Source: Apophysomyces variabilis
Lineage: Eukaryota > Mucoromycota > Mucoromycetes > Mucorales > Mucoraceae
Direction of reading: 5' to 3'
Length of the DNA stretch: 64,000 bases
NCBI GenBank assembly: GCA_002749535.1
Contig: MZZL01000383.1
Span: 1-64,000 of the forward strand
Of the stretch, positions 47,842 to 60,575 are shown piece by piece; positions within the stretch are counted from its first letter, which is position 1; every line of letters starts with the position of its first letter. Both the position numbers and the translations under genes were made by a program. Under the pieces are notes generated by a model. The model was not told the origin of the DNA and ran no database searches. It saw only the letters and a program-made list of their open reading frames with translations.

Positions 47842-50709
47842 ACAGTCATTCCGTGACAGTGGCTTCCCCCATTCGCAAAAGCGTAACCAGCATAAACATT
47901 TACCAGTACAGGATAATACATAAGTTTTTACTATTATCTTTGCACGCGATTCTTTCCTATTTTGCGTTATACGTTTATGAGGATGCAATGTTGAATCCAT
48001 ACTTTGTTTATGGTAATGCGTGATGGCCAAATGAAACGGAAATGGAGTGCTAATTTCAAGCCAAAATGCTGCATCTTTAACCGCCGCTTCAGTCCTATTG
48101 CTTTTTTTGCATCTGGTGTGTGAGAGATAGACATAATCAATACATTAATGCTATATAACAGATGTTTTTACTGGATTAAAGATGCAAACAGCATCTGGGT
48201 TGCTTACTTCTGCATCGATATTATCCTACCATATGATTGGCTCGCTGTAATAACAGCGCGCACGAGGTTTATGCAGCCCTCCATGGTACGACATATAGGT
48301 ACAAATATTAAAACAAGAGAAAAAGACGGTTTGTAAAGTAGAATAAGATGGGTTTCATAAATAAAAATCTTTTGTAAGCATGGTGTGAAGCAGCATGTTA
48401 TGCTTCTCATGTGCAAATGCGCTTTGTGAAGCTAATTACGCAAACAGAGCGCTTGAAGTGAGCGAAATGCGACTTGTTGCTATTTCGTAATTGACCAACA
48501 CGGTGTCTAATTTTAAGTTGAAATGTACAGGATATTCTTTATTGTCTGCAAAAAGGAAGAAAGAAAGGCTATGAAAGTTGATGGGCAGTGCTACGTATTG
48601 TATACGGTTGCCGCGTTACTGGTGCCTATGGTTTTAGGTTTCATTATGCATAAACGCGTCGGTTTATGCATGCTTTCCAGGGACCAAAGTGATGTAGTCC
48701 ATTATTTCTCCGTTTCTGTTTTGTCTTTACGCAAACCAATGCTAAAAGTTGCTTTTACAGAACATTCGGCATTTCGAGTCTCATTAGCCGAAGATGCAAT
48801 CCGATTCCACATTGCATAAAACAGAGTCATTTGGGTTGCTTTCTTTTTTCTTCTTTAATAAAGAGGAAGTACAGCACGTACAGGTTAGAGATGCAGCCTG
48901 GATCTATGCTAATCTATATCTGATCTGTTTTTGATTAGACTGGACATTCGTCTGTCATGGGCGCATAAACGCAATTACCTCATTCACTCCCCATTTGTTG
49001 TAATTGCATGCAAATTCTCTTCAAAACCAAAAACAGTTATGTCTGTAGTATACTAAATTTTTTTTTCAAATTTTTTTATTGATGTTTTCATATAATGTTA
49101 ACACTACTTCTTGCTACAGGCCCTATCAGCCCTGCTACTGCAGTAAATTGCCCAAGAACAAGAGACATAATCGAAAGTCCGTTCTACTTGCCAGTCACAG
49201 AGGAAAAAGTATAAAAGAACATGATTTCCTGCTTCTTTTTCGCTTTCTTCGTAACATTAAGGCCCTTTTGGGCCGAGATCAAAGTAAAGTGAAGTTAATT
49301 TTCTCTTTGCTTATCCTCTTTAAGGCATTTTGGCCGAGATTATAGTTTAGTTTTTAGTTTAGTCGTAGTTTAGTCTTCATTTTCCCCTCCCCTTTTTTTT
49401 TTCCCTTCGTTTTGGTCCTTTGATCCAGTTAAAATAAAGATCCTGAGGACCAATAGTGACTGTTAAGTTTTATTATTGTCCTGGTTCCAATTGATCCCTC
49501 GATATTAATAAAGATCGCGGGGACTAGGGCAATAATAATTTTCAAGTGTTGTGGTTGGGTTTGTGACTGGAGCCGGGTGGCTTGAGGTGGCGCGCAAGGG
49601 CAAGTGCGGCGCGCTGGTGCGGGGGTGGCGTGTGGGGACATGAGGGTTGTCTCATGTCAGTGCCATGCCGAACTGCACCAGGTCCATGTACATGGCCGCA
49701 CTTCGCCCATTCGCCGTGGATGGCGAACTGCACCACCTCGATGAGCGGTTTCAGGAGGGGAACTGCACCACCTCGATGCTCCGATTTACAAGAAACATGG
49801 GGAATTGCACAACCTCGATGTTCCGATTTTAAGAGCATGCCGAAACTACATCGCCTCGATTTTCGGATTAAGTTGACGGTGTTCCCAACTGCATCACTCT
49901 GATGTATGGCCTAAGTATATGGCAAACCGTCGTTCGTTACCATGACAACTGCAAAGAAATGGGCGTAACATAATACATGATAGTAAGCATGGATAATCAC
50001 TTCACAGCCAGATAGATGAAGAGACACAAGAGGAAAGAGCAGTATATCAATAATAAATAGCTGTCAAGGTTAATTAACTATGGATGTATTTCATGTACAA
50101 TTGAATTGAATTAGTCGGGCAATAAGAAGGCGTTGCAGATATAGACATGGAAAACGCGGACGCATTGAAACGCATCTTGATGGTCATGCTAAGATTTCCT
50201 TTGCAAATGTGTTGTCATGCTTTCAAATGCATCCAACACCTAACTGGCAGTTTTGGAAAATAACGAAAGTGCGCAGTGAATAAAAATAATCGTTACAACT
50301 AATTGCATACGATGTATAAATTGTCATACGTTCGATTTTCTATCCTCAATACCTTGGTGGATCTACAAAACTTGTTATCCGTAGATTTTCGATTTCGATT
50401 TTATATATATATTTAATGCCTGTTGTCGCATCAATTGTGCAACGGCCATTTTCGGTTATTTCAATTGATGGAGCCCCCGCAATTTGAGAATTCGCAATAG
50501 ATATGATAGTAGATATATTGACAATAACAAAAATCTGCTTATACAACATAATTTCCATTGATAAGTGCTTTCTATACTTTTGTATCTGGAAGTTTTAGAG
50601 ATATATAATGTGTATAAAATATAGTACTCTTCATGTCTGTATTTTATTTCGAAAAAAGGACAAGGCTGTCAAAATAGTTTTAACAAGAAATTATTGAACA
50701 TTCATTCAA
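47842..50709 (-). repeat. Right arm of the giant inverted repeat
   Basis: Reverse complement of the left arm (base x on the left matches 88628 minus x on the right). The hairpin recurs at 48646-48671. Confidence 0.9.
49671..49859 (-). repeat. Subterminal motif array, right arm
   Basis: Mirror copy of the five-motif array of the left arm, with the same spacing. Confidence 0.8.
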
Positions 50710-50958
50710 CTGTGTTGCAATACCAACTTAACAAGGAAGCAACATTGCTACAAGGTTATTCGAGCTTTAAATTACAGTTCAAATTGTCCAACCACTAGAT
50801 GAGGGCAGTGCGATGTGAATTTTTCCTACAGTGCAAAAATTGATACTCCGATATCGCTGTCTGAGTGACGTCCATTTTTTCCGCATCCCCCTTCAACAGC
50901 ACTTGCTGGTTCGTCTATACCTCGAATAGCTATTATACACAATATCAAAGTAGCAACA

Positions 50959-53166
50959 ATGGCCAGCATATACAATACTTCTCGATCACCCGTGCGAAAC
51001 CGCGGCCGAGGGACACCGCAACGTAGGCCTATGCCACCTGGCGCTATGGGTACCCATCCGCCCGGATCCCAACAGCAGCATCAAGTGATGAATCAGCAAC
51101 AACAATCGCTAGCTTCTATCCCATACAGTGATTTCCAACTGATGTCATGCGCAAAAAGAGGAAAACATCATTTGATGGACTTCAAGACGTCCAAACCTGT
51201 CAACATGAAAACCTTTGCTCGCCCCGTAAAGCTACAACGAAAAGATGCGAATTATATCCCTTACAGACAGTTTAATGCAATGAGATCCGAGGCCGGGTCA
51301 TCAACTTCTACGCCATCTTCTGCAAATCAGCAACAATCACAACAGCAACAGCAGCAGCAGCAGCATGGACCAAAAACCGGTGCTGACACATCGCTAATTG
51401 CTCCCATGGGAGGAGCAACTCGGAACAAACAAATGCTGTTTAAAAAGCGGACAAAGCAAATATTTTTGGCAAAAGAGGATACAAGGGAGCTCAAAGAACA
51501 GGAGCAGAAGCCTTGGGTTTTGGAAGACTATGACGGTCAGAACAGCTTCACTGGTACCCTCGAGGGAGGACAACGGTCGGACTATGTCTTCTTTGTTCTT
51601 TCGGTAAGTCATGTGGTTGGCCTAGGTCTTTTCTTTAATTGGCGATATAGGACAACGGGTTCAAGGTTGTTCCTGTGGATCGTTGGTACAAGTTTCAACC
51701 AAAGAGAAACTATCGAACTTTAACACTGGAAGAAGCCGAAGAACAGGTACACTATATTTGATAGCGGGTTCATACAGCATTCTGATCGAGCTTTATCCAC
51801 AAGCTTAAAATGCACCAAAAGCGGGAGACAAACAGGTGGATGATGTTAAAAAGAGGCAAAGCTGAAGAGAACGAAGCTACAAGTGCTCGCGATCGGAAAT
51901 TCAAGATCGTTGATGATGGAGAAACAATGTATGTTAATTTCAGTTATTCAAAACTCTTTTTATGCTAAAAGAGTTGGTGCAGTAAAGCGGGCTCTGACGA
52001 TGAGAGCGGCCGTCAGTCACGAACTCGACACGTAAGTTCTAACTACAGCAACAGGAGCACATCCTAAATTGGTATTCGTAGGATTCTGATATCGATGACC
52101 TTGATTTTGACGATGTCTTCCAAGATGACGAGGAAGGTGGTGGCGAGCACGAATTAGAAGACGAGGAAATGAAGGATAGTAAGGTATGGTTGATTTATTT
52201 TAGCCTTATGGTTTACCTGACTTAATCGCCGCGAACAGGAACGTGTGAAACGAGAAACAAAGGGTTATGTGCCCGGTGGCGAAGAGCAGGAAGATTATTA
52301 CGGTGAAGACATGAATAAACTGACTTCCGAGGGAAAGGTAAGTAAAATGCAGTGATTGAGAAAAACTTAAGTTTGCCTTGTCTGTTGTAGCAAATGCGGA
52401 AGTTAGTGCGTGATCTTGAAAAGAATCGTGCGTACGAAAGTGACGAGGAAGGTGATCCGTATGCTTCTAGTGTAAGTTTTTTTAAGCGTAAAGGTGAATA
52501 CGATAACAAGGTATGTATCAGGCGGAGGAGCTTGGCTCAGATCTGGAAGAGGACGAACAAAAATCAGAGGTCGAGTCTTCGCAGAAGAAAGTACCAGTGC
52601 CACAAAAGAAAAAAGTCTCTGCTCCACCTAAGGCACCTTTGCCGAAGAAAGCACATACTACAAAGATAAAGAAGGAAGGCTTGTCAAAGCCGATCGGCCG
52701 ACCTGGATCGCCATCTATGCAAATTAAAAAGGAGGAAGGCTACGGTTCTGTCGGTTCGTTTAGGCCAATTGCATCATCAAGTAATGGACATCCATCGTCA
52801 CCACCTCGCGAAACCAGTCCAAATGCAATGGTTAAGAAGCGCAAAGCCGAGGAACCTGCAGTTCATAATCACGATGCCAAGTTGAAAAAGGTTCACGGCC
52901 AATCTTCCTCATCGCATGAAGTTCGACCTTCGCATTCATCTGCAGGGGCTCCTGCAGATGAAGATCTAATTACTGAGGAAGAAGTCATTGAGACGTTACG
53001 TGGCAGAAAGATGACCACCAAGGAGTTTTTGATGCGTTTCCGTAAACGTATCAAAAAGAATGAGCAAAATCGTGATATCATTACAGCTTTGTTGAAGAAA
53101 GTGGCTAAACACAGCGGCACTGATGATCCAAAAACACGTATGCTCGAGCTGAAGCCAGATTTATAG
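50959..53166 (+). CDS. TFG1: Transcription initiation factor IIF subunit alpha (RAP74/Tfg1)
   Basis: General factor that joins RNA polymerase II to the preinitiation complex. Eight exons, 50959-51603, 51651-51746, 51804-51928, 51983-52031, 52082-52183, 52239-52337, 52391-52471 and 52522-53166, code for 613 aa. The N-terminal dimerisation fold has LMDFKTSKPVNMKTFARPVKL, a poly-Gln linker, then KPWVLEDYDGQNSFTG and the spliced DNGFKVVPVDRWYKFQPK. Acidic and Lys/Ser/Pro-rich central segments follow (DSDIDDLDFDDVFQDDEE), as in RAP74. The C-terminal winged helix is ITEEEVIETLRGRKMTTKEFL ... NRDIITALLKKVAK. Introns are 47-57 bp. The start codon is 232 bp from the right end of the giant transposon. 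Confidence 0.96.
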
Positions 53167-53553
53167 GCCTATAGCATGCTTATTCACATGAATAAACTCG
53201 AAACTGCCTACATTTTGCACTTACACTGAGATTGGTCCATATCTTTTCTTCTACTGAATATTAAGTGCTCTGCTCATTTCTACCGACATCATATCCACCA
53301 TGATGTGACGTGAGAAGACCGTGCAAGATACATTCCTTTTGGAACTGTTCTACCTTTGAAACAGGTAAGTAAAGGAAAATGGTTAATTTTCGGTATGGGC
53401 CAAAACTTGCTTTTCTGAGTACAACACGTTTTGGTACGATTCTATCAGAGGCGAGGTTACACCATATGCGAAAGGCGAGTAGTTTAAAACTGTGTCAAAC
53501 TTTGTTTTTCTTCCCACCGTTTCTCCTTCTTTCTCTCCCTTTTTTACTTTGAA
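53167..53553 (+). promoter_or_regulatory. Acyl-CoA synthetase upstream region
   Basis: A 387-bp spacer between the TFIIF alpha stop and the next ATG, ending in a pyrimidine-rich leader (53505-53550). No clear TATA motif. Confidence 0.4.
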
Positions 53554-55756
53554 ATGATGGCAAAATATCAATCACGCGTAGTACCTAACTCACAGAAACC
53601 TGGACAAACAGGTAATGCTAAACGTTTGAAGAATCTGATGCGCTTAACATCTGGATAAAAAAAAGGAATATATAGAGGTGCAGAAGTAGGCGACTTGGTA
53701 TCATTCCCGTCACCCGATGTCAAAACGGTCTACGATCTTTTTGCTACCGGTGAGTTGTTACGTCAAGATTTCTCGTAAGCCCTATTCATGTTCTGTGTGG
53801 ATGATGTACTACAGGATGCAAAATAAGCAGAGATCGACCATGTTTGGGTAGTCGTAAAGTCATCAATCGGCAAACAGGACAGCTAGGAGAGTATGTGTGG
53901 CAAACCTATAATGAAGTGCGTGCACGAGTAGACAATTTCGGGTCTGGCTTGTTAGAATTGGTACAATCTCATGAGAGCAGCCACATTGGCGTCTGGGCAG
54001 TTAACCGACCAGAATGGACAATAACCGATCTGGCTTGTTCTGCCTATGGTCTAATATCTGTGGCTATTTACGATACTTTAGGCCCAGATACGGTAGAATT
54101 TGTCATTAACCATGCTGAAATCCAAATCATTGTTTGTTCTTCAGATCATGTCATTCATCTGCTCAAGTTAAAGCATCTATTACCAGATTTGAAAGTCATT
54201 ATTTCCATGGATTCTTTACAAGACAATCCAGAAGCAGTTACAACCGGAAAGATCAATACGTCAGGTGCCATTCTTAGGTCTTGGGCAGAAGAAAAGGGCA
54301 TCCGTCTGCTCGACTTTGTTTCGGTGGAGAAAATCGGAGATAACAATCGACGGCCTCATGCATACGCCAAGCCTGAAGACTTATTTTGCATCATGTATAC
54401 CAGTGGGACAACAGGCATGCCCAAGGTTTGCAAGAAAATCGATTAAAAAAAAAGAAAGCTTTCATTTTAATATACCAATAGGGAGCTATGCTGTCTCATG
54501 TCAATATCCTTTCTGCAGTTGGTGCTGTACAGGCCAACGTGAGTGGAAATGCTCAAGATAGGCTGATTTCATACCTTCCTCTGGCACATATTTATGGTCG
54601 ATTGGCGGAACACTTGCTACTCTACCTGGGAGGAGAGATTGGATATTACAGCGGCATAGTCGAACAATTAGTCGAAGACGTACAAACACTTAAGCCCACT
54701 ATTTTCTGCACTGTTCCACGATTGCTCAATCGCATCTATGCGGCTGTGGCGACTAACTCCATAGATGCATCAGGTATCAAAGGAGTAATCGCTCGCAAGG
54801 CTGTTGCAGCAAAGCTCGAACGTCTGCAAAGGACGGGGCAGTATACGCATGAAGTGTGGGATCGTTTGCTATTTAATAAGGTCAAGCAGGCATTAGGTGG
54901 AAGAGTACGCATGATGTGTACAGGCTCCGCTCCAATCGCTCCAGATGTTTTGCAGTTTATCCGAGTTGCATTCTGCTGTGATGTCTCAGAAGGTTATGGT
55001 GCTACAGAAACGACAGCAGCATCAAGCCAGCATCAAATGGGGGAAGCTCGCGCTGGCCATGTAGGCAGGCCTCTTCGTTGCAATGAGATTAAGCTGGTAG
55101 ATGTCCCTGAGATGAATTATCTGTCGACAGATGAGCAACCACGAGGGGAGATCTGTTTGCGTGGGCCAAATATTTTCATGGGCTACTACAAGGATGAGGA
55201 AAAGACGCTGGAGGCTGTGGATGAAGAGGGTTGGTATCATAGTGGCGACATTGGTTTGATTGACGAACATGGCTGCTTGGTGGTAATTGACCGGAAAAAG
55301 AACATTTTCAAGCTAGCCCATGGAGAATACATTGCACCAGAGAAAATCGAAAATGTCTTTGTCAAGGACCCAGCAGTAGCTCAAATATTCGTTCACGGTG
55401 ATTCCATCCAGAGTCATCTGGTGGCGATTGTCGTACCGGACCCTGAGGGATTACGAAACTTAATCCGAAGTCTGAACAAGAGCAGTTTAGACCTCGCCGA
55501 GATGTGTCACCATCCAGATGTTGTGAGGGTCATGCGAGATCATATCGTGAAACTAGGCAAACAGGCTGGTCTTCATGGGTTCGAATTGCCTCGTGCGATT
55601 TTCTTGGAGCCAGAGCCGTTCAGCATCGAAAACAATCTTTTGACTCCTACTTTCAAAATCAAACGAGCTCAGGCGAAACAACACTATCAGATCCAGATAG
55701 AAAAGCTGTATAAACAGATAGCAGAGTCCGTTGAGCCTGGCACAGCCAAGCTTTAA
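53554..55756 (+). CDS. Long-chain acyl-CoA synthetase
   Basis: Activates long-chain fatty acids to acyl-CoA in an ATP-dependent two-step reaction, feeding lipid synthesis or beta-oxidation. Four exons, 53554-53611, 53678-53749, 53815-54425 and 54482-55756, code for 671 aa, the usual family length. The P-loop-like AMP-binding motif is MYTSGTTGMPKGAM, formed across intron 3. YGATETTA is the A5-type adenine site. GEICLRGPNIFMGYYKD and YHSGDIGLIDEHGCLVVIDRK carry the conserved Asp, and FKLAHGEYIAPEKIEN is the long-chain-type signature. No N-terminal targeting segment or peroxisomal PTS1 (ends GTAKL) is obvious; a -AKL tail is close to PTS1 but its use is unproven. Two ATGs are adjacent at the start. 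Confidence 0.96.
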
Positions 55757-56436
55757 CGAACAAAACGAAATCAATTCTTTATTAAATGCTTGAGTTCTTC
55801 ACTTCTTTTCCTTTGGTAACAGCAAGGTTGGAAAGGTTTGACCACACTTTTTACAGACACACTACGCAAAACCATAGAGAAGAAAAAACCAATAAGCGGT
55901 GGATGAGATTACTCGTTTGTTTTGTCTAACTCACTTTACTCTTGCATGTTTTACCACACACATGGAAAATGATCCAAAAGCGTGAGGTTTTGTACATACA
56001 TAGATCATGGTAGCTTCCGAGAGGACAGACAGGGCCGAGATTACGTTGAGCCTGGTCCCTATCAGTAACCAGTACTGATTTAACAAGGCGTGCTTCACTC
56101 GAACTTTGTTGAGGCAGCGGAGCCGGCCGCTGTGGTGTCATTGCCTTTTGCGAGTTATGTACCAGCATTTCAGTACAAAAGGAGACAAAAGAAAGAGAAA
56201 GCCTTATTCATAAAGGGGAAGGGGAGGAACGGGAAAATGTAAATATATATCTTTTTTTCCCATTGATTACTTAAGAAATCTATGTTTATTCGCAGAGACT
56301 CACCCCAAGCTGCTTCCAGGTTCCAGACAGAAGCGATTTCAGGCTCCTTTCCCCGACGATCAGTCGCAACTTTAAGCCGTCCTCTCCCCACCCCCCCACC
56401 CCCGACTTTTCCTGTTGCGGTGTTGTTCTTAGCGCC
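55757..56436. other. Intergenic, promoter of the formylglutathione hydrolase
   Basis: No gene recognised. The last 100 bp contain a C-rich run near 56390-56403. Minus-strand ORFs here look like chance. Confidence 0.45.
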
Positions 56437-57660
56437 ATGCTTAAAGAGATCGCGCGTAACAAAGCCTTCGAAGGCTATGTCATCAAATACGAGCATCTAT
56501 CGACCGAGCTTAACTGCTCCATGAAATTCAACGTGTTCCTTCCGAAGGAATCTGAAAAAGCAGCCGTGCCAGCAGTTTACTTTTTGTCTGGTTTGACATG
56601 TACTGAGGATAACTTCATCCACAAGAGCGGCGCTGTGGCCGAAGCTGCGAGACATGGCGTGGCTCTTGTAGCTCCGGATACTTCTCCCCGTATGAAACAT
56701 ACCCCCAATAAAACATATATCCGGTTACTCATGCCATAACTTTGCTTTAGGCGGCGTTTCGATTGAAGGCGATGAAGATTCATGGGATTTTGGAACAGGT
56801 GATTGCCAAAATAAGACAAACTTATAGCAAAAGATTTATGTCCTATTAGGTGCTGGATTCTATGTTGATGCGACAGAACCCAAATGGGCCAACCATTATC
56901 GGATGTACTCTTATATTGTTCGTGAGTTGCCCCAGTTAATACACGCGGAACTGCCCATTGTGAGTGATCCTTCAAGAATGAACATGATACAATCCATACT
57001 AACATTTTCTTTGTTTTTATTCCGCACCAAGGACGGTTCCCGTATCTCAATTATGGGTCATTCGATGGTAAAAAAAAATGAAAACGATACTAAGCGATGA
57101 AGAACCAAAAATAATTGACATGCGTAATTAGGGAGGACATGGTGCATTGACCATATTTCTGAAAAATCCAGGTCAATTCAAGGTTAAAGGGTTTTACACC
57201 TTTCCGAAAGTTTTCCACTAACTGCTTTTGTCGTGTTTGTTTCTTTCTTTTCTTAGACTGTATCAGCGTTCTCGCCAATCTGTCATCCTATAGAATGTCC
57301 TTGGGGAAAAAAGGCATTTGGTGGATATCTCGGCCCAGATAAAGAGAGCTGGAAGCAGTATGATACAGTTGAGCTGCTGTCGACGCTGGAAAAGGAGCGT
57401 AAAATGGACGTTTTGGTGGATGTGGTAAGATGAGAAAATTGTTGACAAAATATCGATGGCTGAAAACGTTTTCCCAGGGATCGTCCGACGCCTTTTTGGA
57501 CAGTCAACTTTGCGTAGATGTGTTGAAGGAGAAAGTTCATGCGCTTGGATTGGATGAGCAATGGAAAATCCGACTCCAGGAAGGATATGACCACAGTTAT
57601 TATTTTATTTTCACCTTTATTGCTGATCATATTCAACACCACGTTAAAGCTTTGAAATAA
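56437..57660 (+). CDS. S-formylglutathione hydrolase (esterase D)
   Basis: Hydrolyses S-formylglutathione to formate and glutathione, the second step of cytosolic formaldehyde detoxification. Seven exons, 56437-56689, 56751-56798, 56850-56959, 57032-57067, 57132-57182, 57257-57424 and 57478-57660, code for 282 aa, the typical length. The oxyanion region is [20 protein letters not shown]. The catalytic Ser sits in [14 protein letters not shown] (GHSMGG across intron 4). The catalytic Asp is in VDVGSSDAFL and the His in [10 protein letters not shown]. The strictly conserved [13 protein letters not shown] and [24 protein letters not shown] are present. One exon is only 36 nt. Confidence 0.97.
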
Positions 57661-59287
57661 ACACATACAGTATGAATCAGACTTAGGGAGTCGTTTCCGG
57701 GAATAAATATTCCGTGTGTGTGTTTATTGGATGATACTAAACGGCAAAGATACGAAGCACTATAAAGTGCTAGATGTCTTATTTAAAATATGGCGTAGAT
57801 CATAGCTAATAGCGAAAACGATCATGACGTTGAAGCAGCGATAGGTAGTGCCATTCGCTGCAAAAAGAGAAATCAAAGGTGAAGAGCTTGGAGTAGCAGA
57901 AAATGTCTTTACTAGCATCGTATGAAACCACAAACACGCATCCCATATTGTATTTTTATAGGAACAGCAGAAGTGGCTATATCTCAACCTAGAGAGAAGT
58001 ATCCACTTAGTAGAATTACGTTTTCTAGGCAAAAAGTGCGATTACAGAGTCAGATTGCTGCGGATATACCTTCCAAAATCTATGAATACAACCGATGCTG
58101 CAGACCTATTGGGGCGCACTAATTCTGACCACTAAGACTGTCTCTGCACGAGAAGTTCTCTTTGATGGGATACAGACCTTATGGAAAACAAGCTACGCGC
58201 ATCATTTGTTTGGTTCATATCACCTCATGCAAGTAATTTTTTCTTGTTTTTCTAAAGCGTTGAAGTCTACAACGATTTTTGTAATTTGAAGGCTTTTGAG
58301 TTTAAGTAGAAGATAAAAACAGAGGTAGGCGTTATCGGTCCTAGGCGAAATATGTCATATGATATCCTAGGGTCTTCATTTAAAGTGATAAGAGGTAGCC
58401 GCACTGCATGGATATACCACATTGGGAAGAACAAGTGACTGAGACTGTCATAATATGCACTGTGTAAAGGGCTGAGAAAATGCCTGCAGCCAGTTTTTTC
58501 AAGCAATTCTATTGATGTTCGTTGCGTATGATGCTTTTAAGTGACTTGGACATATCAGTATGTTATCTAATGCACTATTTGTTTCGATCCAGTTTATGGT
58601 GTTGCAGCTTTGAGTAACGTGCTTTTCCTCCCACAAAAATTACAGCTGTTTAATGCGTAATTTGCAATATAATGCGCAAGTAATGACAGGAAACAGCTAA
58701 CTAGAATTGAACAGATTGTCCAGGAATAGCAACAACCAACTTTCAGTACAATTAAAGCGGGTAGGGTCATTCCACATTGTTTAAAGCATAGCTTGAGAAA
58801 GAAGAGAAGGCTTGACCTTAGCATAACCCTTATAGCTATGACGTAAAAACAAAACCTGGCTATCACTCCACTAAGGAATATTCGGCATATTCGGCAATAT
58901 CGTACGACGCTTTCATGCCAAAAAAGTGCGGTATAGATAACCTCTGTATTCGTAGGATGCTTAATACTATTTATGACCTGGACATAATACATAGGTAGTC
59001 TTCTACCGAGAAAGGGCAAACGTATACAAATCATAAGCAGTAATCGCAATTTTGCGTTTCTTTTCACTTTCCAGCTTTGTACCTTATCCTTATGCCTATC
59101 GAAGTCCGTGACGTGCAGTGGTTTTTACAGTATGGCTGGAGTTTCATATTCCGCTTAGCCAAAGTAAAACCGCGGTCAGCTTCGATGTTGCCATGTTTCA
59201 TCTGATCAACTTGCGAAACCAAACAAAAAAAATAGTTATGACTTAGTCTTCATTGCAATCGCTTCTTTTGTTTATTCCTACTTACCA
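57661..59287. other. Intergenic, no gene recognised
   Basis: 1.6 kb of AT-rich DNA. A 157-aa hydrophobic minus-strand ORF at 58594-59067 has no ATG-proximal or domain support and is not called. Confidence 0.45.
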
Positions 59288-60575
59288 ATGAGCGTTGCCG
59301 AGGTTGTGATACCAGATATCCAACTAGCTCAGATAGTCATAGAGGGTGCTGTTGTCACTGCATCGTTGGAACTCGCTGTTAGAAACGTATTGCGTCTGTC
59401 ATATCGCGACAGGATACGGGAAACACGGTATTTCAAGGTAGTCATGGCTATGTCAATGGCTATTAAGACGGCCTGTTTTATTAGCTTTAATTCAGAGTAT
59501 GTTCGGCAAGAGACACATTTTATGCTCGTTATACTAATACAAAATACTGTAGCCTCGGCAGTAGTTGTCCTGTGGTCGGTCATTTCGCCGATGTATTCTA
59601 TCACCTCAGTATGGTTGCCGGCTCATGGATATTGCTAAGCAGAACGCGGACAGTAGCACCAATCCATTGGAAAAAACGATTGATTCTGGTTAACCTATTC
59701 TTGACATCCCTCCGGTTTGCGGTTGCTGTGGTCGACGTAATACTTGTCAATATAGCCATTGATCGAACCACTGGCATTTGCTCGTACAGAGATAACCCAT
59801 CGGTAAACTCAATGATAGGTAGGACAAGCCAGTCTCTTATATTCAGATATTAGTGGGGACCGGTTTATACACTCATCGATACATTCATCGACTTCTACGT
59901 CACTATCGTAATCATGTTTATCCTCGTCAAGCATATACGACACCTTCAAAATGCAGAAATGAGCAGCGGAAATATAGGCCTTTACTTTGCGGTCGTCATA
60001 CATAATGTTATGCGCACATTTATACTTACGATTCTCAACTTGTCGGCAGCCATTTATATTGTTACCGTAAGTTACCCTTTTCATTGATTACTTGTGCCTT
60101 TATTACTTTACTCAACATTCGAATGTAGAATAACCAAGCCAGCGTGGTTATGCTTATGTGGCCTCTCACAAACATCTGTTTTATTATCCTGGTAGGTTAT
60201 GATACCGATTTGACAGAAACGATTCGAAAACTACGGCACCAACTACACAGTTCGCACGCTTCATTGGATTTCTTACCGAATCCTGCACTTCCTTCTATCA
60301 GTCGAGGGGATACAACAGTAGCACCTACGTCATCTATTGGTCAAAGAAGACAAACGGAAACTCGATACAGTTTATCCTCGGATGAAGACGAAAACAATGA
60401 TCATCAAGCACGTATGTTCTCAAAATATCACCAAGAGAAGCCAGATTTTGATATGCCAGAGGACATGAGCGCCACACCTACGTTAACTATACCACACGCA
60501 CGTCATGGAGCGGATCCTCCAGGTGATTTTCGGCTTCCGCCATCAAATGTATCACCGCGTCCAAGCACTATATGA
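59288..60575 (+). CDS. Orphan seven-transmembrane protein
   Basis: Four exons, 59288-59496, 59553-59802, 59854-60066 and 60129-60575 (introns 56, 51 and 62 bp), code for 372 aa. I do not recognise the family. Seven hydrophobic segments can be read: about residues 8-32 (IQLAQIVIEGAVVTASLEL), 48-68 (VVMAMSMAIKTACFISF), 80-102, 112-140, 155-180 (YTLIDTFIDFYVTIVIMFIL), 193-220 and 229-248 (VVMLMWPLTNICFIILVGY). A 120-residue hydrophilic Ser/Thr/Pro/Asp-rich tail follows. Seven helices plus a long phosphorylatable C-tail is the plan of a G-protein-coupled receptor, but no family motif confirms this. Intron 1 carries a TACTAAT branch point and removes a stretch that would otherwise shift the frame. 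Confidence 0.8.

Larger units (their letters stand above)
37902..50726. mobile_element. 12.8-kb DNA transposon with 2.87-kb terminal inverted repeats (Mutator-like)
   Basis: The left arm 37919-40786 and right arm 47842-50709 are both exactly 2,868 bp and are reverse complements wherever I compared them, including all seven short ORFs inside. A further 17 bp outward match with four differences and end in TTGGTATT (37902) and AATACCAA (50726), probably the true termini. The 7,055-bp core carries a broken Mutator-like transposase and a protease-like domain. No convincing target duplication flanks these ends. The structure itself is read from sequence; calling it one transposon is inference from the transposase inside and the repeat ends. 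Confidence 0.8.

Noticed and set aside
58594..59067. 157-aa hydrophobic minus-strand ORF
   Set aside because: Cys/Leu-rich translation of AT-rich DNA with no recognisable domain or conserved pattern; probably chance.
59497..59552. Reading through the first intron of the seven-helix gene
   Set aside because: The read-through frame ends in a stop soon after, while splicing at GTATGT...TGTAG with a TACTAAT branch point joins conserved-looking membrane sequence.
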